NCBI RefSeq assembly: GCF_041146795.1
Contig: NC_135176.1
Coordinates: forward strand, 12,027,286 to 12,091,285
DNA from: Maylandia zebra
Lineage: Eukaryota > Chordata > Actinopteri > Cichliformes > Cichlidae
Direction of reading: 5' to 3'
DNA length: 64,000 nucleotides
The notes beneath the pieces were generated by a model. The model was not told the DNA's origin. It worked only from the letters and a program-made list of their open reading frames with translations, and did no database searches. Of the stretch, positions 23,301 through 35,900 are shown one piece after another (positions within the stretch are counted from its first letter, which is position 1; each line of letters opens with the position of its first letter). The translations under genes were made by a program, and so were the position numbers.

Positions 23301-25102
23301 ATCATCCCAGATACACCCCATGATGGCCGTGTCATCTGCAAACTTCTGAATATGGCATAATTCAGAGTTGTAGCAGAAGTCAGAGGTGTACAGGGTGAAG
23401 AGAAGAGGGGACAGCACAGTTCCCTGTGGTGCTCCTGTGCTGCTGACCACAGTGTCAAACGTGATGTCCTTCAGCCTGACGTACTGTGGTCTGTCAGTGA
23501 GGTAGTCAGAGATTCAAGCGACCAGGCAGGGGTCCACCTCCATCCTGTTCAGTTTTTCATGGAGCATACAGAGCCGGATGGTATTAAAGGCACTGGAAAA
23601 GTCAAGAAACAGGATCCTGACCGTGCCTTTTCCCTTGTCCAGGTGTGAGTGGGCTCTATGTAGGAGGTACAGGATGGCATCCTCCACTCCGACATCCGCC
23701 TTGTATGTGAACTGTAGTGGGTCCTGGGATGTTGTACCTGTGGTCGGAGGAGGTTGAGGAAGAGCCGCTCTAGAGTCTTCATAAGATGTGACGTCAGTGC
23801 CACCGGTCGGAAGTCATTCAGCTCATTGGGCCGGTTCCTTTTGGGGCCCGGGTCGATGCAGGATGTCTTCCATAGGACGGGCACTCTCCCCAGTCACAGA
23901 CTGAGATTGAAGACTTGTTATAGCGGCTCTCCAAGTTCAGCAGCACACGCCTTTAGCATCCTCGGACACACCTTGTCTGGGCCTGCTGCCTTCCTGGGGC
24001 GAAGCTTCCTCAGTTGCCTCCTGACCTGATCCACTGTGACACTGGGAGATGATTGGAAGGAGGGGGGAGGATGTCCTGCTGTTGAGAGAGGGGTTGGAGA
24101 AGGGGGGTGTCATAGTGTCAGGAGGGGGGGGGGGGGGGGGGGAGCGGAGGTAGGAGAGTGGGGGGTTGTGGGCTGGTCAAACCTGTTGAATTACTGCCAC
24201 TTTTTCCATGTGTCACTGACATATTTGCAGTGGCTATAAAACCACTAGTATTAAAGAGACTGCAGGACTGCGTTTAGCCCTTATAGCTGCCTAACTTGAG
24301 AAATACTTGGAGTGGAGTGTTCATGCTGAATCATACACTAACAGGGATGGATGAGAGGATCAGCCTGCATGCAACCTTGCAGATATGCTCCACAGGTACA
24401 CGACAATGTTTCTTATATAAGGGGTATTAGGCTTGTGAGCACTGCTGGACACATTAAACATACCTTTTGAGATGCTACATGAACTTCAAAGTCAAAAATA
24501 GTGTTAATCAAAACCTCCCAGGCTTCATCTCTGTCTGCAAAAAACATGTATAAGATGCTGCTCAGATCTGTTTTCTTAGAGTATAAAAAACAAAGAAGGC
24601 ACACACACAAAGATTTTAATGTTGGTCATGGGACTCTGGCAGAGGGTGACCCAGCTCCTCCTGTAAATAATTTAACCTCAGAGTTATTCTTCTTTGCTCT
24701 AACATTAACATGAGTGCTGGTGCACTGTACAAAATAGGACAAGGGCTTGCTGCCAAGACAGCAATTATCCGCCACCCCTCAACCTTGTCCCGCAGACTCC
24801 CTGCTCCAGGGCGCGCACCGCTGCAGCATTCTCCACAGCAGGAAGGAGCTACTCCCTGAACCCACCGGTGGGCTCCCATCACCTCACACTGTATCATGCA
24901 ATTAATTAACCAGCTGAGCATGTTCTGCATGCGACATGAGTAATTCGGTCCACTTACACTTTGTCTGTGAAGGCCGGTGGTTGGGCTTTGCGAGCGGTGT
25001 GGATCACAATGATGAAGACCACGATGAGGAAGAGAGCGAGGACTGCGCCCATCACAGCTCCTGCCACGGTGATGGAGTTTGACCTCTCTGCTTGAGACTG
25101 GT
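20383..25102 (-). CDS. nectin3: Alternative 3' exons of nectin-3: second transmembrane segment and tail
   Basis: Three exons: 25102-24958, 20966-20864 and 20547-20383, with clean acceptors (TGTCTCAG, CTCTGAAG, AATATACAG) and donors (GTAAGT, GTAAAA). The first begins in the phase left by the exon at 36047-35896, so it can replace the alpha exon at 33612. It encodes QSQAERSNS, then a transmembrane helix (ITVAGAVMGAVLALFLIVVF), then ARKAQPPAFTDKV. The second encodes IDLPPTHKPPPPYSER, with a PPPY motif of the kind WW domains bind. The third ends QVYINHREHYV and a TGA. The final EHYV fits the E/A-X-Y-V motif by which nectins bind the afadin PDZ domain. With the shared exons the isoform would be 469 residues. 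A similar alternative nectin-3 tail exists in mammals as I recall; expression here is untested. Confidence 0.85.
22328..24110 (-). mobile_element. 5'-truncated CR1/L2/Rex-like non-LTR retrotransposon
   Basis: The minus strand encodes reverse transcriptase: frame 23450-22671 has TGAPQGTVLSPLLFTLYTSDF, KFADDTAIMG, NHLQLNTSKTKELVVDF and VNKYLGLWVDNKLDW. An upstream frame (23884-23549) has LNDFRPVALTSHLMKTLERL. The frames are broken by shifts and a stop near 23515, so it is inactive. The 3' end is at about 22328, with a tail of repeated TTATC units. It sits in the intron between the first two alternative nectin-3 exons, in the same orientation as the gene. It is a different family from the element at 11057-13100. 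Confidence 0.85.
24125..24142 (+). repeat. Poly-G tract
   Basis: An uninterrupted run of 18 G lies in a wider G-rich stretch (24056-24175) at the 5' edge of the LINE. It can form G-quadruplex structures in principle, and its length may be unreliable in assembly. Confidence 0.8.
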
Positions 25103-28100
25103 CTGAGACAGAGAGGACAGAGAACAGTCCAGGATACCACCAACAACACAACGATGACAGACCACTAACATCCTGGCAGTGAATGAATCAAAGTGTACAC
25201 ACAGTCAGGCGTCGATTCAAAGATTCTCATTCATAGTCCCAATTTACAACATTTAACCCATAAAGACAATTAGAGTAGAGCAACAGCAGTTTAGACCTAG
25301 AGGTAAGGAGAGTAAACTAAGTTGTTCCAGTTTATTTTACTTATCTTATGGAGATAATATTCTGCCCACATTAAAGATCTGACTATAATTAGAAGCACTA
25401 CTTCTCTACAGTATGAGAGTCCAAACTGCTGCTGTCACTTTGGTTGGTGCTACATTGGGTCAGCCAGAGGACTGCTCAGCTGTGGTTGGTTGTCACATGC
25501 ATCAACTCAATTATCAAACAGTTGTAGAAAAAGAAAAAGAGTCAGGAGAAAAATGTCACTGCTCAAAAAGGAAATCAAAACAAAACAAAACCCCTCCGAC
25601 CTACACTTTGCAGGTCGGCACCCCTTTTTGTTTGTTTTTACTTCACTATATTTGATTGAGCTCTAAGTCACGCGCATGCAAAATGTTTGGAGAAGCCTAC
25701 CTGATTAGCCTTTATTTAGCCACCCAGCAAATTCTTGTTTAAAACACTACCAGCCATCTCAACAGTTGTGAAGGTTGAAGTTGTCTTTGAAGTAAAGACT
25801 GAAATAACAACTTTTGATGCTTTCTGCCTTTTAAATATGGCTGTTTGCTGTTTGTCATTTCAGTAATTCAGATATGTTAGGTTTGGGCTGTTGGTGACAA
25901 CTTACTCTGAAATCTGAGTCGGAAAGTTGAAATTTTGTGATTCCCAACTCTGCCTTGCAAATTTGTATTCATTATATGCTTATTTCTTTATTTATTCACT
26001 TCCAAACTGAAACAAGCATCCTTGAATTTTTAACATGGGTACCACTGTCATTTCTACATGCTGAATATTAAGCTAGTAGGCTAGTATGGGAACAGTTAAG
26101 CCCACCATAATGCATTATTGCACTTCTTACAACTTGTCTTGTTAAACAAATAAATTTCATAAATCTGTGACACACTCCTTTACTACTTTTAGATTTGCAC
26201 ACAATAACAAGCTCCCCAAAACTGAGCTTTTTATTGAGCCATTGCACAAACCACAGCTGTGCAATGATCTGATTTTACTTTGTAAAATCAAGTTAAAACT
26301 GAGGGTTTTAACCCTTTATTGTTCAGTCCAGACTGAAGTATGCTAAAGGACTACTTGGAGAAAGATTATGCATACTGGAAGCATGATCTTTGGTCAGTTG
26401 AAACATGAATAGAGCCCTTTGGCCACAGAGATAAGAGGAGGAGAAGGGTACAACTCAAAGATCGCCGTTCCCACAGTTAAACACGGTGGTGGGAGTATTA
26501 CACTGTGGGGGACATGTCAGTGCGCCAGGAATTGGGAATCTCATCAAGGTGGAAAGATTTTGGAAAGATGTGGAAAGATTAAATAAACATGGATGTGTGA
26601 CAATTTCAAAATAAAACCTCAAGCAGTCAGCAGCAAAACTGGATCTGGCTAATTAGTTTGTCTTCTAACACAGTGGCCTAAAACATGTCACTCCTGGTGA
26701 AGAACTACCTCCAGAGGACCAAAATAAATGGTACTGATTGGCCTGCACAAAGCCCTGACTTAAATTGAAAATCTGTGGGGTGAACTGAAAACCAAGGTCC
26801 ATGCCGTTAGACAATCAAATCTGGAGGAGGTTGAGAGATTCACCAAAGAAGAATGGGGTGGGAATGCTCAGGACCCATGCGTGTTAGTGGCATGTTGGAA
26901 TTAGGTGTTTAGCAACACTTGGGAAATACTTTTTAGTTTAGTTTTCATAGGGAAACTAATAATGGTTTTCTCATCTGTATATTTCCCAGCAGCTACAAAG
27001 ACAGTTTCTCTTTTCAAAAGAAAAAAGAAAATAACAAACACTACTGGCCATGAAAAAAAAGTGCTGATACTTTGCTCCCAGTAGCCTTTTACTGTGTCCG
27101 AGTCTGTACTGGACAGCCCTGTATTATTGGTATTCATGAAAGGGCTTTTGCAATTTAACTGAGGTATAAAAATGCCATTTAAAAACTCTGTTACTCACTA
27201 AAAATTCACTGTCAGGGTTAAAACACTGAATCCATCCGTTGCTTTACCTCAGTCTTGTGTGTGTGTAACAGTATTATCAAAGTGTTGAATTAGCTTTGTT
27301 AGAACATATGCTCCATGCTGTCCACAGAGGGGATTAAGGATTAATCGTGATTAGGATGCATTAAACTCGCAAAACAGCAAGCTTTGGCAAATCAGCAGTA
27401 ATGTATAAAACCAAATGTAGGACACTAAAGGAACTGAAGGACAAAAGGTGACAGAGGAGGCATAAGCATAATGGTCAATTCCCCTTGATTTAGCTCTTGA
27501 GAGGGGAAGAAAAAAAAAAATCAATGTGCTGAGATGAGAAATCTAAATAACAGTTCAATTATGATGCATATTGAACAAGCTGGGATTTCTGAGCTCACCC
27601 CCGAAAGTCACTTCTTCCGCCTCCTCCATTCCTGCCGTCCTCTAACGGTTAATAACCATTCGATTACCTTTGATGGCTGCTGAACTATGTCAAGAGCCTC
27701 TTGAGTTGATCAAAACGCCTTTAAAAATGTAGTTCATCAAGCCGGCTGCTTTAATGCCTTGTGACAGACATTTTCAGGGGACCTGCACAGGGTGGCTGCT
27801 TTAAAGCCACAACGCATGGAGCAGCTGTAGGAGTTCATTAACGGAGGTAGTGTTTCGTGCATGCTTCTAGCTAAGAAATATCGAGACAAATTGTACTCAG
27901 AAACAATCCTGCATGTTCCGCCCTGACATTTTCTCCTCATTGTTTTAAATACCATGTATTCTGGGGAGGGGTGGTGGGCCTCGGATTACTGGTGTTAGTG
28001 GTGGATCAACTGCCCCACACTGGGATCTGGCTTTTTACCGTCCCTTCTCGAGTCTCTCCCGCTTCAGCACTTCATCACACAAACAATGCTGCTGTGAATC

Positions 28101-29520
28101 CAGCAGAAGCACATGCTGATCAGTGAGGTCAGTTTCAGACGGACCCTTTCTGGCCAAAACAGAAGTAAGACAGAGCGAGTTGGCCAAACACCGCCCCCCT
28201 TCCCACCGATACTTAAGGCTCAGGGGTCACACTATTGCCTAGACAACAGACCCCCCTGGGAAGCAGATGCTGGTGTAATAACGATGGGGGGGGGGGAGGT
28301 TAGAGCAGCATTTCAATATTTTGAGTTTTTGTGATAGTTACAATGTGATGCCACCTCTGCTGGGGAGTTAATATCAAAGTCTCTCCCCTCACTCACAGTT
28401 GTCAGAGCTGCATCCCTCTGCGCTGCCTGAGACGTTCGCTCACTCCTTTGTGTCTTGTGAAAAGTATCCTTGGAAACTGTTGTGTCGCAGGCAGCGAATC
28501 CGCTGATCTTCTGCACGAGTGTCTCAAACAAATTCAAGCATTGGGGGGTGACATCATTACTGCCACCGAGCTGCTTCCCCATGCGTTTTCACACTGCCCT
28601 GTTTCAAGGTCAGGATGAGAAACTGCTGTGACCATGATAAGATCTGTAAGAGACAAGACAGGTCAGCTGATGAAGACTTTTATGGCAAGTACGTCTTGAG
28701 GACCTAGAGTGCCAGCGCAACACTGAGTCACACTTGTATATGTCCTTATAAGCCAGAAGAGCTCTGTGTAGTGCTGCAGGGAGTAATGGGCCATTTTCAG
28801 TCTGTCTGCACGAGCTGTCACAACAGCACAGCCCAGCTCTGAGCTCCACGCAGGCCCCTACTTTGTGTGGCCAGGTAGAGCTCGTAGGACGACAGCCTCC
28901 ATCAGCAGCTCCAGATGAGCTTGTTGCCATGGGGACAGTCAACGGGCTGGAGAGCAGGGACTTTGGGCCAGTCAGAAACACTCAGCGTTTAATTTTACCA
29001 GCTGGTAGACAGTGGGAGAAAGACATGGGGGTGGGAAGGTGGTGGATTTACAAAGGAGAGGTGCTGCAGGGGAGCGCAGGGCCTTTCTGTCCTGAAACAA
29101 AGCAAACTAGGACTATTAATGAGGGAACCTCGAGCACATGAGGTGCTGGGTCTCCCCCGACCACAGGAATACCACTGGAGATCAACTGATCAGTATTTAA
29201 CCAGATGGCAAACGTAATAGGGTAACATCCGAAAGAAATCTTTGTTATTAAAGTGTAATGAGGATCAGTTGAAGTGAAGGAGGGGAAGGAAAAAAAAAAA
29301 AAAAAAAAAGGGAATTACATCATTTGTGGTGTCCCACATATGCATACTGGATTTGAGGTGTGTGTGTGTGTAGGGGGGGGGGAGGTTATGCAGCATTACG
29401 CGTTACGGCGCTAGAGATGATGTCATTTATAGATGAACAAAGAGGCTGAGACTGAGCAGTCTGAGTAATAGGAAGCTCAAAAACCTCCAGAGAATAAAAG
29501 AAAGAAAAAGAATTCACAGG
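25103..29520. other. Intronic sequence between the two nectin-3 3' ends
   Basis: No coding exon was recognised. Contents are a Tc1-like relic (26380-26940), poly-A near 29290 and G-runs near 28285 and 29373. If the alternative transcript is made, this is all intron; otherwise it is sequence downstream of the alpha transcript. Confidence 0.4.
26380..26940 (+). mobile_element. Tc1/mariner-like transposase relic
   Basis: Broken frames on the plus strand read VPTVKHGGGSI-LWG near 26470 and DWPAQSPDL-IENLWGELK near 26738-26790. Both are hallmarks of the C-terminal half of Tc1-type transposases. Stops and shifts show it is inactive. The element ends were not defined. Confidence 0.75.
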
Positions 29521-32500
29521 TGCTAAGGTGCTTTATTGAACTAAAGTATCTCAAAGAGATTGACAAAATAATGTTTGACTGCTTTTGATGACATAAATAT
29601 TTTCCCTCGTTCAAGAAATGTACATTTTCTGTATATACAAAAAACAACCCACAAAAAAAAGAAAACCCCCCTGAAAAACCAAACCAAACAACATGACTGC
29701 AAGGTGCTTTTCATTGACAATTTGAGACTGAAGGTAATTATACATTTCTCTGAATAAAAACAAAACAAAACAAAAAAAAAACCAGTGGCTATACAGAAAC
29801 CAAAACCCCTGACAGAACAGTACAGAGGATGCAAGTCATTTTACATCCAGATGTATTCAAGCTTTGTTTTTTTTTTGTTTCTTAATGCCTTTAGGTTCGG
29901 AAACATACTGCGTTTCACTGCCACAAAAGGGCAGAAAGAGTGAATTTGGCACTACGAATTCCTCCTAAAATACAGAATGCAATGAAAATCAAAACCCAGA
30001 GGTGACACATCAGGTCATTACATACGCAGGTAAACGATAAACACATTTCTGCTAGATATCTAAGGCACTAGGTGTGTATTTCTCAACAGAAAGTGAAGGG
30101 CATTTCTCAAGGTAAGGATATTGATGACTGATCTCTATACAAAATGTCACAGTAAAACTGTACTTCATTAATCCAAGTGCAGGGCTTCAAACTGACGAGC
30201 CAAGCAAAAAAAGTCTATCGATCAGAGGAATTTCCGTTTTAGTGCATAGGAGCAAACACAACAAGGGTTTAGGCTACCGTGCTTCCTGTTAGTTTCTGCA
30301 TTTATGTGAAAGTGACCAGAAGGGCAGACTGAATAGGTGTCAGCAGCGGACCAATACATGTAATTATTCAGTCAAAATGAGGCTACAGGGCTAACAAATG
30401 ACCAACTGTACATTTCCGTGACACCTCCATTAAAGAGTCATCCAATTTACAAAGACTCACATTCTCAATTACAACCTAGCTGTGCAGACCCCCCCCCCTA
30501 TAAATGCTTTTTCATTTCAACTACTTTCTACCAAGGAAATTAGTGCAAATTAAAACCTTTCGCGAAAAGAAAACATGCTCAGTTTTCAGAAGTGTGAACA
30601 TGATTCAGGAAGTCATAGAAATGTGCACCTTCAGTCTATAAATTATTTCTACTGTACAGCATTCAAAAACAACATGAAACACAGTCAGGGGCCAGAGTCT
30701 CAGACTGATAGTTACAGTGGCGCATTATCAAATCTCATGACGACAACTGCAGCCGATCCACTGCACAAAATTCACACCCTGACAGAATTTGTGAAGGTTC
30801 ATTATAACCTAACTAGCTTCGATTTTGACAACTGTTACTCTAATGTTAAAGCATCTTCCTCCCCCCCCCCCTATTTCGGGCTACAAAACCCCCGTTTACA
30901 ACAGTGATGCATTAGTCATTTAAGTAAGCTAATTATCAGTTGTTATCTAGTCGGTAATACGAATGTGAGACACTGTCATCGTCATATATATACACAAGTT
31001 AAACAAAGATTTGGCATCTGGCAGAAAATACTGTATAAGTAACCATACTACTAAAGTTGGCAAGTATTCACATCTAGTGTATATGAAAGAAAAGTCAGAT
31101 CTCTTCCATGCAGTCTGGTGAACATGTGCCAAAATACTCTAATTTTTACGTTTCTACAAAAACCTAAGTTTACCTTTAAATCCATTATAGCTTTGTTTGA
31201 TTCCTGAACTACTGGGGCTGCAGAGCCCAATGACACTAACACGTACAATGCTTTCTCCGCAGTTTAATCACAGTTCTTGGTATGGCATGTGATTTTTGAG
31301 AGTCCTGATTGGCAATAAAAGGTGACTGGTTCTAAATGAATAAAACATGTTTTTGGGGAAAAGAAAAATCATAGGGTGTGTCATTATCATTTAATAGCTA
31401 CTCAAAGGATAACTGTGTTAAAGATTTAATGATGATGGCAACAAAATATTGTCTCCAACTCCTGTGCTGTGGAGTTTAGTCAAAAGTGCTGATAATCACA
31501 GGTGAAAGTGACAACACAGCCATTACAAAAACTACATAACACTTTTAAAAAAAAAAAATTTTTTGAGTACCAAATGTTTAAATCGTAAATGAAATGGTGA
31601 ATATCTGAGCATGCGGCCGCACACTCCAAACAATACATGTCACAGATCTGTGACACAGTCATGTCTTGTTTCTATAGATTACTCACAGTAGACAAACAGT
31701 CCAACGTGGTTGAGTGTGGTAGTGTGTACTGGCTGCATGGTTTCTCTGTGCTACAAAATACTAAGAGGCCAGCTTACGGTGGCTCCCATACAGTAGCCTC
31801 TTTAAACAATGCCCCTGCTGATGGCGCTCTTGAAATTCCAAGAGTCCTGGTTTAGTGCCAGGCTTAAACTTCTCAAAGAGATCCATTATCATCCGATAGA
31901 CAACATGATAATGTGGTTAACTAAAGGGAATGTTTAACCTGAAACTCTTCCCAAAAACCAGCAGCTTACATAAGTTCTAATAAAAATGATAAACTAGAGA
32001 AATATTTTTCCAGGCTTCAAGGCTTGACCGATATGACAAACCCAGTGTGCTGGCACAGCAGACTGTGCCCCATTCATGTAGCCCTCCTGCCTGCTCTCTC
32101 ATCACTGGGATAAAAGACGAGCTGAGGACAAGCAGGAGAAACGCTCACAAGGTTTACACAAAATGTGCCAAAACCTTACTGGTCAACTCCTCAAGCTCAG
32201 TTCTTCCATTGCGATTTACCTAAGATTTTAGTACAAAACAAAAAAGGTCTGATGACTCAGCAATCCATTACAAAATCCTGCAAAAACAGCAGTTCAATAA
32301 ATCTTATGACCAAGAGTGTGTTTAGGTAATTAGTCAAAATGGAATTCAGATTTCTCAGGAAGACAAATCCTGTTTTAAATAAACTGATGTACGGCGGCTC
32401 AGCTGTGTCTTACTGAAGAAAAATGACCATCTGAATTTTATGGATTTACCTGCAATAACTACATGACATCATCTAATTGCACTAAGAGGCCAGAGTTCAT

Positions 32501-32944
32501 TTAAACAAATGAGTACAAGCAACATGAACACAAAAGGCAGAGTTTGTGAAAAAAAACTCTTCTCTCAGACAATCGTGCGTGATCTTAAAGCCACCGGGGC
32601 TTCTGCTCAGTAACACATTAGTTATACTCAATCAGCTGTAGCAGTCCATGTTGTAAGGCTGAGACAACACATACATCGGCTCTTTTGTTAGTCCGCACAC
32701 GCACCGTCCACAGGCTGCCCACACTCAAAACAGAAATGTATACATTACATCTCAAGTGTCATCCAGGACGCTTGAAAAGAAAAAAAAAAAAAAACAAACA
32801 AACAAAAAAAACATGTTAACTACAAAACACACAGAGATGCTGTGTGTGCATACAGAAGAAAATAATGTGTTTTCCCCTAATTTGATAAACAAAACTTTCC
32901 AACTCATGTTGCATTTTTTCGTTCCTGCAGAACTAGGTACCTTG
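29521..32944 (-). other. nectin3: Probable long 3' UTR of the alpha nectin-3 transcript
   Basis: About 3.4 kb between the alpha stop (32945-32947) and a good minus-strand AATAAA at 29532-29537. It holds no recognised transposon and no coding frame, unlike the sequence below 29.5 kb. That is consistent with transcribed, constrained UTR, but I have no direct evidence for the end. Confidence 0.5.
29532..29537 (-). terminator. Candidate poly(A) signal, nectin-3 alpha
   Basis: AATAAA in the context TTCAATAAAGCACC on the minus strand. It lies 3.4 kb downstream of the alpha stop codon. Confidence 0.4.
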
Positions 32945-35900
32945 TCAAACATACCACTCCCTGCGTGAAATGACTGAGCCATCTTTATGAGATACATAAT
33001 CACCGTCGGGCCCGCTATCGTAGCAGTCGTCTGACATGTAGGGGGAGCCGTTTCCCTGTAGTTTGGGTGAATGAGGGTATCTGACACATCTGGCCTGCTG
33101 TGGACTAGAATACTGTGTGTGTTCATGATGGTGATTCTGTTGATGACTGTGGCGCCTGCTCTCCCTCATTGCCCTAGTGTACCCATTAACAGGATACTCT
33201 TCTCCGTTATAGTCACTATGGTGGCGGCGGTCCCGCTCCTGCTTCAGCTGGCGGTCGCCCCACTCCTCTCGATCATGGTCCCGATGCTGAGATCTGCTGC
33301 CAGCTTTGGTAGGATGGAGTTCGTGCTGAGTGGGAGCTTTCTGGAGATCATTTGGGCCCAGGTACTGCTTGGTGTAGTAGTTCCCATGAAAGGTCTGCTG
33401 CTTCCGTAGGTAACACACACCAACCAGAGACAGCAGCAGCAAGAGGAATAAGGCCCCTCCCACGGCCCCACCCACTATGGAACCAAGATTACTTTCGGGA
33501 AGGGCTTCAAGTGTGGGGGAGCTCAGAAGGACGTGGCCCTTATCATCCACAAAAGTGGAGGAGAAGCCAGTTAGGACAGGAGTGGTAATGGTGGAAGGCA
33601 TGGTGGGAGGATCTAATGGAAGGAAGGAGGGTGAGGGGGGGATAAAGAGTGAAAGACAGAAGCAGAATGTCAATGCCAACTACATTTTGCTAAGAAGGAA
33701 GAGGTTGACTAAAACATCTAAAACTATAGCAGAATCAGGTTTGCATATTCCCACTGTTACAGATTAGTAAGTAAATATAAAATTGTATCACAGAGAACAA
33801 TGGCCTCACCTATTAGATGATGGATTAATGAGAAAAGTTGGATCTAAAAACCTGTCCTAATCACTATATCCTCACTATGTGTATTGTTAAGCATACTCTG
33901 ATTTTCAGTAATGTCTTTTCAGATGCTCTTAACAATAAAAGCATACTCTCTGCCAACATGGACAGCCGACTACTCATTCTTACTATGCTTATTTGAAAAA
34001 TGAGTGCATTGTAGAGTAAATTCTGCATGATTGAGTTTGCTTTGTTTCTTTGACCGCAGAAAAACAGGAATGCACACAGATGTCCAGCAATGTCACCACC
34101 ACACTGCACTGTGTTTCTATGTGGTGTAGTATGCTGTGCTTACATACACCATTCCACTTGAAATGGAGTTTATTGGGATTGAGTTTAATGTACCTAAGAG
34201 TTAGTTTGTATGTACCCAAAAATCATAGCACTAGATCTCTGTAAAGTTCAACGAGACACCACAACATAACAGCTATTCTCTTGTGATCAAAAAAGGAAAA
34301 AAGCAGGTGACAGCGATAGCAGACCTGACATGGCTCAAACTGTTACTTAAAATCTTTAAGTTAATGTGCATTCTTTTACTTTGGGCAAATCAGGCCATGC
34401 CATGTGTTCAACACTTTGTTTTTCATAGGCTACAACTTTGGGTATTTTTGCTAAATTAAAAAACCCATTGAAAACACTTTTATGGATTTATCTCTATCAT
34501 AAATCAAAGTCTTTAGAAACTGTCTAAAAGGATCAGGTCATGTTTTCAGCTACTTCTGTATTAATTTAAACTAAAAAATAAAATAAAATATGACAACAGG
34601 CTTTGTCCCTGTTGTCCCCTCAATCAATTTGTAACTTCAAAGTATTTGCACATGCTGATGGCAGCTCAGCACATTTTCTACATGCAGAGAGAAACAAGTG
34701 ACTTGACTACATGATAAGAAACACCAAACAGTACCAGTGATGTCCTTAAAATTCTGCAGTCTGTAGGGGTTATCAATGGTATAAGCAGATTATTTTGGGT
34801 ACATGTTTTAAATGATCAAGAACATACATTTAAGACCCCACTTTTCAAGTATAAACTTTCACTATTCCACGAATAGAACACCAACCTTAAAATGTAATGG
34901 ATTAGTGGTTTTTATCCACAAACAGACAAGCCAAAGGCTATAATTATAAGAAGCTAGAGTAATGGAAAAAATCTGAGTCTAAAAGCTTTAATGGTGCTGC
35001 AAAATTGCTCTGCCACTTTAACCCTGGTGCCAGGCCAGATGTGAGGCAAAGATTCACATCTGAAAGAGCAAACACATGAACCCGGAGGTCTGTGGTCTCC
35101 AAGTATGTGAAATGTACAACTCCATGAAGAGTGAACTGATGAGTACACCCACAACACGACACACACACACACGCACGCATGCACAATGGAGGGTACACCA
35201 ACATGCATAAGCTTGTGAACACCCGTACAGGTCTCTCAAAGGAAAATGAAATATGAATGATAAATAATAAATAGGAGTTGAAAAGAACTAGTTAATGTTT
35301 TATGAATCTGGGACATCATCTCACAGTGAGGCTGCAGGCTTTTGCCTCTCACTGCATGACACATGCAGGAATAAAAGAAACACAGAAAGGAGGCGAGAGA
35401 GTGATGAAAAAGGAAATCACATCATAATCAGAACTTCATTCAGAAAGAGAGCTTCCACTGGCAAGACAGATTTTGTGAAACCAAAGGAACATGCTCATCA
35501 TTCACAACAGAGAGACACGACGCACTCAGATGCCAAGCCAGCAGGACAGAGCAGAGGCAGCGCACTGTGGTCTGAAGAGGCCAAAATTATTTGCAGCTGT
35601 TTGGCCCAGGAACTCTCTTTTGAACATCTGGAGGCGTAATGTTAATCAAGCCTAATAAGCATGCAATTAAGACCAAATGTATTAATATCAGTATGAACAC
35701 AGTGTACCATGGGTGATTACTTGATAAACTGTCAGTATGTACAGAACGAGCGAGAGTGATAGTGTCACATTTCAGTTTGAAGGACAACGACACAGGCACC
35801 GATACCCTCTATGACGTGCAAACATGCACAATGCTTCCTAAGGGAAGAGAAGGCACTAGGAGTCAGCTTTGTTCCGGTGTGTATACTCTGCTCACCTTGT

